Assembly (NCBI RefSeq): GCF_020278625.1
Contig: NZ_JADAKK010000005.1
Coordinates: 1 to 31,165, forward strand
Direction: 5' to 3'
DNA: 31,165 bases
DNA from: Wolbachia endosymbiont of Mansonella ozzardi
Lineage (GTDB): Bacteria > Pseudomonadota > Alphaproteobacteria > Rickettsiales > Anaplasmataceae
The notes beneath the pieces were generated by a model that made no database searches, had not been told where the DNA came from, and was given only the letters and a program-made list of their open reading frames with translations. Of the stretch, positions 9,481 through 18,171 are shown piece by piece (within the stretch, counting starts at the first letter, position 1; each line of letters starts with the position of its first letter). A program made the translations under genes and the position numbers.

Positions 9481-9748
9481 TATAAAAGTCATTTCTACTA
9501 AAAACATGTAGTTGGTATCTTCAGCTACATACTCATTTTCCAAGTTAGAAAAAGCCATGAAAAAATTTTTAAAATATCTCTATATTATATATTCTTATTG
9601 ATAATAATTCATCGGTTGACTTTACTTATTACCATAAGAAACGCTATTGCCAAATTTTGCAAAATTTATTACCCTATAATTTCAAGTCCTGGCAAATTTG
9701 TTGGAATCATACGTATAATGTGTTTATTAGTGAAAATCCGGAGAAACA

Positions 9749-12394
9749 ATGGAAGAAAAGTTAATATATTACTTTAGCCAAAGCAAATGTGAAGGCAATG
9801 CAGAAATGAAAAATCTGCTGGGAGGAAAGGGAGCAAATTTAGCGGAAATGTGCAACATTGGTATTTCCGTTCCACCTGGTTTTACAATCTCCACTTCTGT
9901 TTGCAAGGACTATCACCAGAGCAATAGATTGCCTGACGATCTGGTTAACGAAATCAAAAAATACCTAGCGATTCTTGAAAATGATATCGGTTGTAAATTC
10001 GGGGACTCAGATAACCCTTTACTAGTTTCCATACGCTCTGGTTGCGTCAATTCAATGCCAGGTATGCTTGATACAATCCTAAATGTTGGCTTAAACGATA
10101 CAACCGTTGTTGGACTTGCAAAAAAAAGTGGAGAACGTTTTGCCTATGATAGCTACTGCCGTTTTATTACAATGTATTCTAACGTTGTGCTACAGCTTGA
10201 TCATCACCTGTTTCAAAGCGTTATTGATAACGAACAACAAAAAAATGGTGCAAAAAGTTTAGCTGGTCTTGATGTTGATGTCTTAAGAAAGATCGTTGAA
10301 GATTTCAAAAAGATAGTATATGAAAAAACTGCAGGACATTTCCCGCAGAACGTTGAAGAACAGTTGCTCAGCTCAGTAAATGCGGTGTTTGCTTCTTGGC
10401 AGAACGACAGAGCTGTTTCCTATAGAAAAATAAATAACATTCCTGAAACCCTTGGAACTGCAGTCAATGTACAAGCAATGGTTTTTGGTAATCTGAACAA
10501 CAATTCTGCAACCGGTGTGATATTTACGCGTAATCCTGCAACTGGGGAGAAAAAGTGTTTTGGTGAATTTTTGGTCAATGCTCAAGGCGAGGACGTGGTC
10601 TCCGGTATTTACACCCCTATGCCAGTTGACGGGAAGCAAGAAAATACCATGGAGAAATTGATGCCAAGTGTGTACCGAGAATTGTGCGATGTATGTGAAA
10701 AGCTTGAAAGGCACTATAAAGATATGCAAGATGTTGAATTTACTGTGCAGAACGGCAAGTTGTGGATTTTGCAGACTAGGTCTGGTAAACGTACAGATGA
10801 GGCTACTGTGCGCATAATAGTTGATATGGTGAACGAAGGAACGATTACAAAAGAAGAAGGAATATTGAGAATTAATCCAAAAACTTTTGATGGCTTGCTG
10901 CATCCAGTTCTTGAAGTCAAGGGTGATCAAAAAGTAATAGGGAAGGGGCTTCCGGCTTCCCCAGGTGTGGCTTCGGGATATGTAGTGTTCAGCCCAAATG
11001 ATGCAGAAAAAGCTGTAGAGCAGGGTAAAAAAGTAATTTTAGTAAGATCAGAGACAAGCCCTGAGGATATTAATGGAATGAATGCTGCAAGCGGTATAAT
11101 AACGGTGAGAGGAGGAATGACTTCACATGCTGCTGTTGTAACCCGTGGAATGGGTAAGCCATGCATTTGCAGTGTAAGTGGACTATATATCGATAAAGAC
11201 GGAAATTTCTTTTCTGTAGGGGATACGAAAGTAAATAAAGGTGAGCCAATTACCATCAATGGGGGAAAGGGTGAGGTGATGCTTGGCATTCTTCCTACAA
11301 TTTCGCCTGAGTTATCGCAAGAATTCAAAGCAATAATCAACTGGATAGATGAAATTAAAACGATCAAGGTGAGAGCAAATGCTGATACTCCAAAAGATGT
11401 AAGAATTGCTAAAGAATTTGGCGCGGAAGGTATAGGCTTATGCCGTACCGAACACATGTTTTTTGCTAGTAACAGAATTGAGTTCATTCAAAAACTGATA
11501 ATAGCTGACGATAAGATCGAAAGAGCGAGTGCATTGAGCAAATTAGAAGAAATGCAAAAGTCTGATTTCAAAGAGATATTTTCTATTATGGAGAACAAGG
11601 AGGTTACCATACGTTTGCTTGATCCACCTCTGCATGAGTTTTTACCTAACAACCAGTTCACCATAGAAAAAATCGCTAAATCGCTGAATAAGCCAGTTGA
11701 ATTAGTAAAAAATAAAATAGCACAGTTGTCAGAAAAAAATCCAATGCTTGGTCACCGAGGCTGCAGGCTTGCCATTTCTCATCCTGAAATATATAGCATG
11801 CAGATTAGAACAATACTTAGCGCCGCAGATGAGCTAAGAAAAGCAAAAAAAGCAGAAATTAAGCCTGAAATTATGATTCCTCTTATCATGGATGAGAAAG
11901 AATTTGTACTGATATGTGAGTTAATAAAGAAAGAATCCTCTGTCATCGCCGGAATGACATCAGACAAAGCTTATTCAATCGGAACGATGATAGAACTGCC
12001 ACGGGCAGCACTGATTGCCGATAAATTAGCAAAACACGCAGAATTTTTTAGTTTTGGTACTAACGATTTAACGCAAACAACCATGGGGCTCTCAAGGGAT
12101 GATTCAGTTAGTTTTCTCGATTCCTATAAAGAAAACAACATATTCGAAAACGATCCATTTGAAGTGCTGGATACTGAAGGGGTAGGGGAGTTAATCAAGG
12201 TAGCCATTGAAAGAGGCAAAAAAACTCGAAAAGAAATAAAACTTGGCATATGTGGAGAGCATGGAGCAGATCCAAAATCTATAGAGTTTCTTATTAAATC
12301 AGGGGTTGATTACGTTTCGTGCTCACCCTATAGAGTACCGATTGCGAAATTAGTAGCAGCGCAATTTAGCGTCAAATCTAAATATGTTAAATAA
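9749..12394 (+). CDS. ppdK: Pyruvate, phosphate dikinase
   Basis: PPDK interconverts pyruvate + ATP + Pi and PEP + AMP + PPi. With GlpX (13782) it fits a gluconeogenic route in a bacterium living on host amino acids and pyruvate. It has 881 residues, the normal full length. Domains in order: nucleotide-binding N-terminal part with GGKGANLAEMCNIG at 25-38 and GVIFTRNPATGE at 256-267; swivelling phosphohistidine domain with His460 in GGMTSHAA; C-terminal PEP/pyruvate barrel with RTEHMFF, FGTNDLTQTTMGLSRDD and Cys835 in GICGEHG. All key residues are present. The Shine-Dalgarno GGAG at 9740-9743 supports the ATG. Two TATAAT boxes lie upstream (9675-9680, 9714-9719), neither with a good -35. The gene is intact and stands between two decayed regions. 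Confidence 0.98.
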   Translation: MEEKLIYYFSQSKCEGNAEMKNLLGGKGANLAEMCNIGISVPPGFTISTSVCKDYHQSNRLPDDLVNEIKKYLAILENDIGCKFGDSDNPLLVSIRSGCVNSMPGMLDTILNVGLNDTTVVGLAKKSGERFAYDSYCRFITMYSNVVLQLDHHLFQSVIDNEQQKNGAKSLAGLDVDVLRKIVEDFKKIVYEKTAGHFPQNVEEQLLSSVNAVFASWQNDRAVSYRKINNIPETLGTAVNVQAMVFGNLNNNSATGVIFTRNPATGEKKCFGEFLVNAQGEDVVSGIYTPMPVDGKQENTMEKLMPSVYRELCDVCEKLERHYKDMQDVEFTVQNGKLWILQTRSGKRTDEATVRIIVDMVNEGTITKEEGILRINPKTFDGLLHPVLEVKGDQKVIGKGLPASPGVASGYVVFSPNDAEKAVEQGKKVILVRSETSPEDINGMNAASGIITVRGGMTSHAAVVTRGMGKPCICSVSGLYIDKDGNFFSVGDTKVNKGEPITINGGKGEVMLGILPTISPELSQEFKAIINWIDEIKTIKVRANADTPKDVRIAKEFGAEGIGLCRTEHMFFASNRIEFIQKLIIADDKIERASALSKLEEMQKSDFKEIFSIMENKEVTIRLLDPPLHEFLPNNQFTIEKIAKSLNKPVELVKNKIAQLSEKNPMLGHRGCRLAISHPEIYSMQIRTILSAADELRKAKKAEIKPEIMIPLIMDEKEFVLICELIKKESSVIAGMTSDKAYSIGTMIELPRAALIADKLAKHAEFFSFGTNDLTQTTMGLSRDDSVSFLDSYKENNIFENDPFEVLDTEGVGELIKVAIERGKKTRKEIKLGICGEHGADPKSIEFLIKSGVDYVSCSPYRVPIAKLVAAQFSVKSKYVK

Positions 12395-12431
12395 ATTAAA
12401 TTTCAGCGTTACGTGCTACTTTTCTGATCTC

Positions 12432-13737
12432 TCAAGTCACAACGCTTGTATGATTTTCTAAATTTACATGTTCCACTTTATTTTCTTCCATCTCTCTATA
12501 ACTTGGCAATGTAGAATTTTTTACATGTAATCCAATAGCTACTAGAACTAAAGCAGCGACAATACCACAAACCACTGCACCAGCTATAGATGGGACCATT
12601 ACAGTAGCAGCAATGAATAACCCTGTAGTAACAACTCCGATAATATCGTTCCTTAATGAAGTATAAAAATTCTCCTTGCTTTCTTTATATTTAGTTTCCT
12701 CTTCATTTGATGGAGAAAATTGAGTATTTGTGAAGCTATTAGTTCTCCTATTATCACTTGATTTGTTAGTTGGGTTAGCATTTTCATTTACATTGGGTGT
12801 CTCTGGCGTAATCAAGTTTAAGAGCACCTCAGTGATTTCTTCTTGCCTGTCTTACATGGTCACTTTCTAAGACCGCTAGCATGGTTTCATCACTTACGCG
12901 ACCTAAGAACGGCTTAACTTCTTGGATATTATCTTGAATTATAGCAAGGTACAAAGCGTTAAATTTTTCTTCCTCATCAAACTTATTACCGTTTTCAAAA
13001 GTATTTCTACAACATCGGCTTGTTTACTTTTTGCAACTATATCCAATATAGCCTTGGAAGGCCGACTTTTCAAATGGATTATGTTGTCTAAACCTGCAAA
13101 CAATTTAGCAACCTTTAGAAATCACTACAGTTACTGGTAATACTCGCTCCGGAATGGACAGCACCTGAAAATGAATCCAAAAATTTTTGTACTTCTTTCT
13201 TTATTTGTGCTTGCTTCTACCTCTTTTTTTAACTTTTCGTAAAACTCCTTTACAGTTATGTTGGGATTTTTGGTTACAATTTCCTTTATCTTATCGTATG
13301 ACAAAGTAAATTCAATATCCCTGAAGTTATCATAATCTGTCGAGCTAGTTTCCGCTTTATTTCCTGCAATATTAAGTGTCTTTTGCTCCTCTTCCTCGTT
13401 TACCTCTGCAGTCATTTGCTCTTGTTGAGGAAGCTTGAAAACCCACTTGTAATTAGAAAACCCTCAACGCATAAGTTATTATCTTCGATTGCACATTTTA
13501 GAAATAAACCTCCTAATGAATGGCCCCCTTCACATTCACCTTGGAGGTTAACTTCTTTAAACTTAGCTTTTCTTTATTAACTCCCTTTGCAAATCTTTAA
13601 GGCTGGCAACCTTATCATTGTATCTATCACCACTTATTAAAATCTTATCTATATCCAAATATAACTCCCTAATATCATCACTACTACATGTTAGTTTATT
13701 ATATCAACTTCCCCGCAATCAGTCAAAATATATTGCA
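12432..13737 (-). pseudogene. Decayed unknown gene with a C-terminal two-helix membrane segment
   Basis: Read on the minus strand from about 13737, coherent protein runs through several frames: ILTDCGEVDIINK, SSDDIRELYLDIDKILISG, KFKEVNLQGECEGGHSLGG, an acidic piece from 13415 (TAEVNEEEEQKTLNIAG ... NITVKEFYEKLKKEVEAS), then helical-repeat-like KQADVVEILLKTV and NALYLAIIQDNIQEVKPFL. The last piece, open to TGA at 12432, has a Ser/Asn-rich linker, then two hydrophobic helices (GVVTTGLFIAATVMVPSIAG and VVCGIVAALVLVAIGL) and a charged tail. At least four frameshifts or stops separate the pieces. The middle resembles ankyrin-like repeats only loosely. A membrane-ended, Asn/Ser-rich protein of this sort may have been a secreted or surface factor, but that is inference. 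The 131-residue 3' fragment lacks an ATG (GTG 12827 is an internal codon of the parent). Confidence 0.6.
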
Positions 13738-13761
13738 GTTTCAAGTGGCATAATGTACATT
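13733..13761 (+). promoter_or_regulatory. Possible glpX promoter
   Basis: TTGCAG at 13733-13738 and TACATT at 13756-13761 are 17 bases apart, 20 bases before the glpX ATG. Both boxes are imperfect. It would lie inside the ruined 5' end of the opposite-strand pseudogene. Confidence 0.35.
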
Positions 13762-13781
13762 AAATGCTTTATCTCTAGCAA

Positions 13782-14711
13782 ATGATAGAAGATTTAGCTT
13801 ATAAGTTAGTCAAAGTAACCGAAGCTGCAGCGCTTGCTGCACATAAGTTGATAGGCTTTGGTGATGAAAAAAAGGCTGATCAGGTTGCAGTTGATGCGAT
13901 GCGGACAGTGCTAAACTCCATGGAAATAAATGGCACGATTGTGATCGGCGAGGGGGAGAGGGATGAAGCACCGATGCTATATATCGGAGAAAAAGTTGGT
14001 ACAGGAAGTGTCCCTGAGATTGATATTGCCGTTGATCCACTTGAGGGCACTGCGATTTGCGCTCATTATAAACAAGGAGCAATGTCCGTTCTTGCTGCAA
14101 CAAAAAGAGGTAATTTTTTGTACGCACCTGACGTTTATATGGAAAAAATAGCAGTAGGAAAAAATCTTCCAGAAGGTGTAGTTTCATTAAAAAATAGTAT
14201 TGAAAAGAATTTGGATAATTTAGCCAAGGCGAAAGGATGTAAAGTAAGCGACCTGACAGTGACTATACTTAAACGTGAAAGACATGATGAATTAATAGAA
14301 AAAATCAGGAAGTTAGGCGCAAAAATTAAACTAATAGATGATGGTGATATTGCTGCTGTGGTCTCACTAGTGAATGGCAATCACGATATGTACATTGGAA
14401 CAGGAGGAGCGCCAGAAGGAGTGCTTGCAGCTGCAGCGCTAAGCTCAATCAGTGGACAGATGGAGGGAAGGTTGATATTTGATACAGATCAGTTAAAAGA
14501 AAGAGCAAAAAATTTGAATATCCATGACCCAGAAAAAATCTACACCGTAAAAGATATGGCAAGAAGCAAATCAGTGTTCATTGCAACTGGAGTAACAAGT
14601 GGAGAACTTGTGGATGGAGTTAAATTTAATCATAACATCTGTTCAACTAATTCTTTAATAATACTGCCTAACAAGCTGATAAAGTTGCAAACAACGCAGA
14701 ATTTATGCTAA
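13782..14711 (+). CDS. glpX: Fructose-1,6-bisphosphatase class II
   Basis: GlpX hydrolyses fructose 1,6-bisphosphate to fructose 6-phosphate, the committed step of gluconeogenesis. It has 309 residues, slightly shorter than the E. coli enzyme (336). Diagnostic segments are IGEGERDEAPMLYIGE near 55-70 with the metal-binding acidic residues, AVDPLEGT near 88-95, and IDDGDIAAVVSLV and GTGGAPEGVLAAAAL further on, all usual for the Li+-sensitive GlpX family. The ATG is followed by IEDLAYKLVKVTEAAALAA, the standard N-terminus. No obvious Shine-Dalgarno is present. The gene is intact and 3' of a pseudogene on the other strand. Confidence 0.96.
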   Translation: MIEDLAYKLVKVTEAAALAAHKLIGFGDEKKADQVAVDAMRTVLNSMEINGTIVIGEGERDEAPMLYIGEKVGTGSVPEIDIAVDPLEGTAICAHYKQGAMSVLAATKRGNFLYAPDVYMEKIAVGKNLPEGVVSLKNSIEKNLDNLAKAKGCKVSDLTVTILKRERHDELIEKIRKLGAKIKLIDDGDIAAVVSLVNGNHDMYIGTGGAPEGVLAAAALSSISGQMEGRLIFDTDQLKERAKNLNIHDPEKIYTVKDMARSKSVFIATGVTSGELVDGVKFNHNICSTNSLIILPNKLIKLQTTQNLC

Positions 14712-14744
14712 TTTTTTTTAGTGTTGACACACCTAAATTTTAGC

Positions 14745-14772
14745 TTTACAGAATACAAGTATTAAGTATACT
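14745..14772 (+). promoter_or_regulatory. Promoter for the 14803 gene
   Basis: TTTACA at 14745-14750 and TATACT at 14767-14772 are 16 bases apart. A consensus TTGACA also occurs at 14724-14729 but with a poor -10. The gene has a strong Shine-Dalgarno AAGGGGG ending 4 bases before the ATG, so it looks actively expressed. Confidence 0.5.
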
Positions 14773-14802
14773 ACTTTTATGTTGGAAATATAAGGGGGCA
14801 TA

Positions 14803-15810
14803 ATGTTCAACTCTCAAGAAAACCTGATTTTACAAGAGACTTCTCAGGGTAAGCATAAATTTGATGACAATCTTGAGATACAGAACATATTATCGGATTT
14901 TGAAGAATTGGATTTTGAGAACAATCCATGTAATGATGCTTTGAACGTCATAAATTATAATGAAGGTAAAGAAGCGAACCCGTTCGATAAAATAGCAAAA
15001 TATTATGGAAGAAAGAAGAATGTTTTCCTCTTTATCGATGTGGTATTTTATAAGGAAAAAGAAATAATGGACATAATAAGTAAGAAGTGTAATGCCCAAG
15101 CCAGAGAGAAGTTTAGCGAGAGGATGAAGATATATTTGGATAGAATTAGGCAAGGGGTAAATGATGCAAAAGAGTTTTTAAATAGTGATCTGACAGCTTT
15201 CTTTAATGGATATCATGTAGCGTGTCCAGGGCACAACCGCAACATTCATGAGAACCTTAATATTAACATTACTAAACCTGGACAGACTTTAGAAACCAGC
15301 AGCTTTTTTAGCAGAAAGATTAAAAGAATTGAAGAAGAAAAAAGCGAAGTAAAAAGAGCAAAAATATATAGTAATGGTAAAAGAGTAGTAACAATTGAGA
15401 AAAGTGAGAAACAACAGAGGAACTACTCCTTTACAAAATTTGCAATATGTGACATTGAAGTTAGTTGGAGTGCAAAAGGTGAGTCTAAAAAAGATCTCAA
15501 CTGTACTGTTGTTTTAAGCGTAAATTCTGGCCAGATTAGTGTTAAAAAGTCAGTGGTTGATGGTAAAGATGTTGAACCAAAGGACATTTTAAAACTAGCT
15601 AAGCAAAATGGAGTTGCACTTATAGGGGGCAAGACTTTACTTGAAGTTTTAGGAGAATATCTAGTCCAGCAAACACCACGTGAGGAGAAAGAGAATATAC
15701 AGTCACGTGAGCATATTATTGTCGGTGTACCTAGCTCTGCTATTGATAAGGAAGTAGCTGTAGAAGAAGGAATTTCCTCTCCTCAGCAAGGAACTGCTGT
15801 CAGTAACTAG
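14803..15810 (+). CDS. Unknown hydrophilic protein
   Basis: This is an intact 335-residue frame with its own promoter-like boxes and a strong Shine-Dalgarno, in a region where other non-core genes are broken. I do not recognise the family. It has no signal peptide and no membrane helix. The N-terminal 60 residues are acidic; 95-180 is helical and Lys-rich; the centre (about 185-215) is strongly basic (KIKRIEEEKSEVKRAKIY); then comes a beta-rich part FTKFAICDIEVSWSAKGES ... TVVLSVNSGQISVKKSVVD, a segment LIGGKTLLEVLGEYL, and a Ser/Gln-rich tail. Being intact, soluble and without known relatives, it could be a substrate of the type IV secretion system, but nothing in the sequence proves this. 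It converges on ychF with a 27-base gap. Confidence 0.75.
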   Translation: MFNSQENLILQETSQGKHKFDDNLEIQNILSDFEELDFENNPCNDALNVINYNEGKEANPFDKIAKYYGRKKNVFLFIDVVFYKEKEIMDIISKKCNAQAREKFSERMKIYLDRIRQGVNDAKEFLNSDLTAFFNGYHVACPGHNRNIHENLNINITKPGQTLETSSFFSRKIKRIEEEKSEVKRAKIYSNGKRVVTIEKSEKQQRNYSFTKFAICDIEVSWSAKGESKKDLNCTVVLSVNSGQISVKKSVVDGKDVEPKDILKLAKQNGVALIGGKTLLEVLGEYLVQQTPREEKENIQSREHIIVGVPSSAIDKEVAVEEGISSPQQGTAVSN

Positions 15811-15837
15811 GCTAGCTAAGAAGAGGTAGGTGGTCTG

Positions 15838-16932
15838 CTACATGTTAAACCTAAAGTGCATTATGTCGCCATCTTGCACGATATAATCTCTGCCTTCAAA
15901 GCGAATTTTTCCTGCTTCTTTGCAGGCTGATTCGCTTCCATGTTGTACATAGTCTGCAAAACTTATAGTTTCTGCTTTTATAAAGCCTTTCTCAAAATCA
16001 GTGTGGATCACACCTGCTGCTTTATTAGCTGTTGATCCTATCTTTACTGGCCATGCACGTGCTTCTTTTGGCCCTACAGTAAAGAAAGTTATCATACTCA
16101 GCACTTCATACATAATACGCGCTACTCCATCGAGCCCTGACTCTTGCGAGCCAAACTCTGACAAAAAACTCTGTTTTTCTTCTTCGTTTTCAAGACTTGC
16201 AATCTCTGCTTCAAGTTTTGCTGAGATACAATAAAACTTGCTCTTGTTCTCTTCTGCCATCTTTTCTACTTTTTTAGATAATTCATTGCCAGCTGTGATA
16301 TTTGTATCTTCAACATTACAGACGTACATAACAGGCTTTGTTGTCAGCAATTGAAGCGATTTCATCTCATCTTTATCGATATGCTTCAAGCTTCTTGCAG
16401 GTTTACCGAGTTTTAAAGTAGCTAAGACTTCTTGCATTAAGTCAAGTTGTTTCTTTAGCTCTTTATCAACTTGCTTTGCTTTCTTTTCCAGCTGAGGTAG
16501 CCTTTTTTCTATGCTATCAATATCAGCTAGGACTAGTTCCATTTCTACTACTTCAGCATCCGATATTGGATCTATCTTATTATGTACGTGGCTGATATCA
16601 TTATCTGTGAAGCATCTGAGCAAGTGAACGATAACATCAACTTCTCTGATATGACTTAGAAACTTATTACCGAGTCCTTCACCTTTGCTCGCGCCTTTTA
16701 CCAAGCCTGCAATGTCTACAACCTCTAATTGATTGTAAATTATCTTTTCTGAGTTGGCAATCGCTGCGATTTGTTTTAAGCGTTGATCTCTTATTGGCAC
16801 TTTGCCAATATTGGACTCAATTGTACAAAAAGGATAATTTGCAGCTTTGGCTGCACTTGATTGTGTGAGCGCGTTAAATAAAGTTGATTTTCCTATATTT
16901 GGCAGTCCTACTATGCCACAGTTAAAGCTCAT
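15838..16932 (-). CDS. ychF: Ribosome-binding ATPase YchF (OLA1 family)
   Basis: YchF is a P-loop ATPase of the Obg superfamily that binds ribosomes and prefers ATP to GTP. It has 364 residues from ATG 16932, the usual length. G1 is GLPNIGKST (9-17), G3 DIAGLVKGASKGEG (73-86), and the altered G4 region reads YVCNVED, explaining non-GTP specificity in this family. A coiled-coil insertion (about 130-170) is Lys/Glu-rich. The C-terminal TGS domain includes FFTVGPKEARAW, GVIHTDFEKGFIKAE and GKIRFEGRDYIVQDGDIM. A GTG two codons upstream (16938) is in frame, but MSFNCGIVGLPN matches the usual start. The gene is intact. Confidence 0.97.
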   Translation of the reverse strand: MSFNCGIVGLPNIGKSTLFNALTQSSAAKAANYPFCTIESNIGKVPIRDQRLKQIAAIANSEKIIYNQLEVVDIAGLVKGASKGEGLGNKFLSHIREVDVIVHLLRCFTDNDISHVHNKIDPISDAEVVEMELVLADIDSIEKRLPQLEKKAKQVDKELKKQLDLMQEVLATLKLGKPARSLKHIDKDEMKSLQLLTTKPVMYVCNVEDTNITAGNELSKKVEKMAEENKSKFYCISAKLEAEIASLENEEEKQSFLSEFGSQESGLDGVARIMYEVLSMITFFTVGPKEARAWPVKIGSTANKAAGVIHTDFEKGFIKAETISFADYVQHGSESACKEAGKIRFEGRDYIVQDGDIMHFRFNM

Positions 16933-16955
16933 GTTCACTATATAAATTCTAATTC

Positions 16956-16984
16956 TTGCATAATTTAAAAATTTTTGCTATACT
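16956..16984 (+). promoter_or_regulatory. Promoter-like boxes upstream of the OTU pseudogene
   Basis: TTGCAT (16956-16961) and TATACT (16979-16984) are exactly 17 bases apart. The Shine-Dalgarno AGGAGG at 17039-17044 follows. Control signals are thus still recognisable although the gene is broken. Confidence 0.5.
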
Positions 16985-17050
16985 TGATTGTCTACTTATT
17001 AACAATTTTGTTAGTATAGTGGTATATAGCTTATATTAGGAGGAAAAACT

Positions 17051-18084
17051 ATAACTACAGCTAAGAAATGGACACTGCCAAGCAACTTTTACGATGTTAA
17101 AAGCGCGAAAAGGTTTAGGGGTCCAGGGCACAAGAAATGGCTCCTGCAAGTAGTAAACTTTATCCTGATGATTTCCATTTAGGACAAGCAATTGATGATG
17201 GAAGCTGTTTTTTTGACTCGTTCAGGCAAGGTCTGGAACAGCAGCAGGGAATCAAAGTTAATATAGAGCAGTTGCGAAAAGATTGTAAAGAATTTGCACA
17301 AAACAATCCGCAAAAGTGGTTTACAGATGCAATTGCTCGTAATAGTGAAACTGTAGATGATTATAAAGTAAACATTATGCATAATGATAGATGGGGTGAT
17401 TCTGATATTGAAGGCAGGGTACTTTGTGAGAGGTATAATGTGAAATCGTATATTGTTGAGGATCAATCGCATTTTAAGTTTTCGTAACGAGAGGTGTTTC
17501 AAGACAGAAGTAAGCTTAGTGTAAAGATTAAGCAAGCAATAATGAATTCTAACTCTAATGAATCACTTACTCAAAGACTACAAAGAGTTAACTCTAATAA
17601 AGCGAGTAAATTGCTAGAAAATATGTAGGGTTTTGGTAACTTGGGTCACATAATACATAGCCTTATTGCTTCTTCAGGTAGCCTGTTATTAGATAATCTA
17701 GACTATAATGATCAACGTGCTATACATATAATAAATAATGGTGAAATTCATTTCGAGCTATTGCTTGATAGGAAAAAAAGTTTAGCAAAACAGGAGTAAG
17801 AAGACTTCCTATTAGCAAAAAAACTTCAGTTAGATGAGCTCTTAGAATATTGTAGTATATAGTCCTAAGAAAGAAGAGGTTGAAAAGACATTTGATGAAT
17901 CATTGGCAAAAAAAATGCTGGTAGAAAAATTAGTGATGTTGTAGAGCAGTGCGTTAGTGATATAGAGCAACGTATTCAACGCTCTGAAGAGCAAAGCCCT
18001 TCAAGCCACCAGATGTAGTATGGAGGAAACAAAGGTAGAAAAAAAGTATCTTATCAACAGCTCAAAGCTATATCATGCCAGTAG
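17051..18084 (+). pseudogene. OTU-like cysteine protease pseudogene (lost start, several frameshifts)
   Basis: OTU proteases are deubiquitinating enzymes; in intracellular bacteria they are candidate host-directed effectors. Seven bases after AGGAGG (17039-17044) the frame begins with ATA where an ATG would be expected, then TTAKKWTLPSNFYDVKSAKRF. After a frameshift near 17125 the core follows from 17137: AIDDGSCFFDSFRQGL holds the catalytic Cys (C24 counted from ATG 17137), with WGDSDIEGRVLCERYNV downstream. TAA at 17485 ends this piece. Further pieces read SLTQRLQRVNSNKASKLLENM, stop, then GNLGHIIHSL ... NNGEIHFELLLDRKK, where the His of NGEIHFE is in the right place for the catalytic His. 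The tail (LLAKKLQLDELLEY and following) is helical. The original was about 340 residues. A terminator at 18098-18127 closes the unit. Confidence 0.75.
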
Positions 18085-18097
18085 GGTAAATTTTTAT

Positions 18098-18127
18098 AGC
18101 CCTGTATGTTTTTATATAGGGCTTTTT
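18098..18127 (+). terminator. Rho-independent terminator
   Basis: AGCCCTGTAT at 18098-18107 pairs with ATATAGGGCT at 18114-18123 (one G-T) around a 6-base loop and is followed by a T run. It ends the OTU pseudogene unit, 45 bases before the next gene. Confidence 0.8.
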
Positions 18128-18171
18128 GCAAACATTTCATATAATATGAGCTGTAGTGTGAACTGACCTAA

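Noticed and set aside
10373..11487. Long open frames antisense to ppdK
   Set aside because: They lie wholly inside a well-conserved gene and show no domain or ribosome site.
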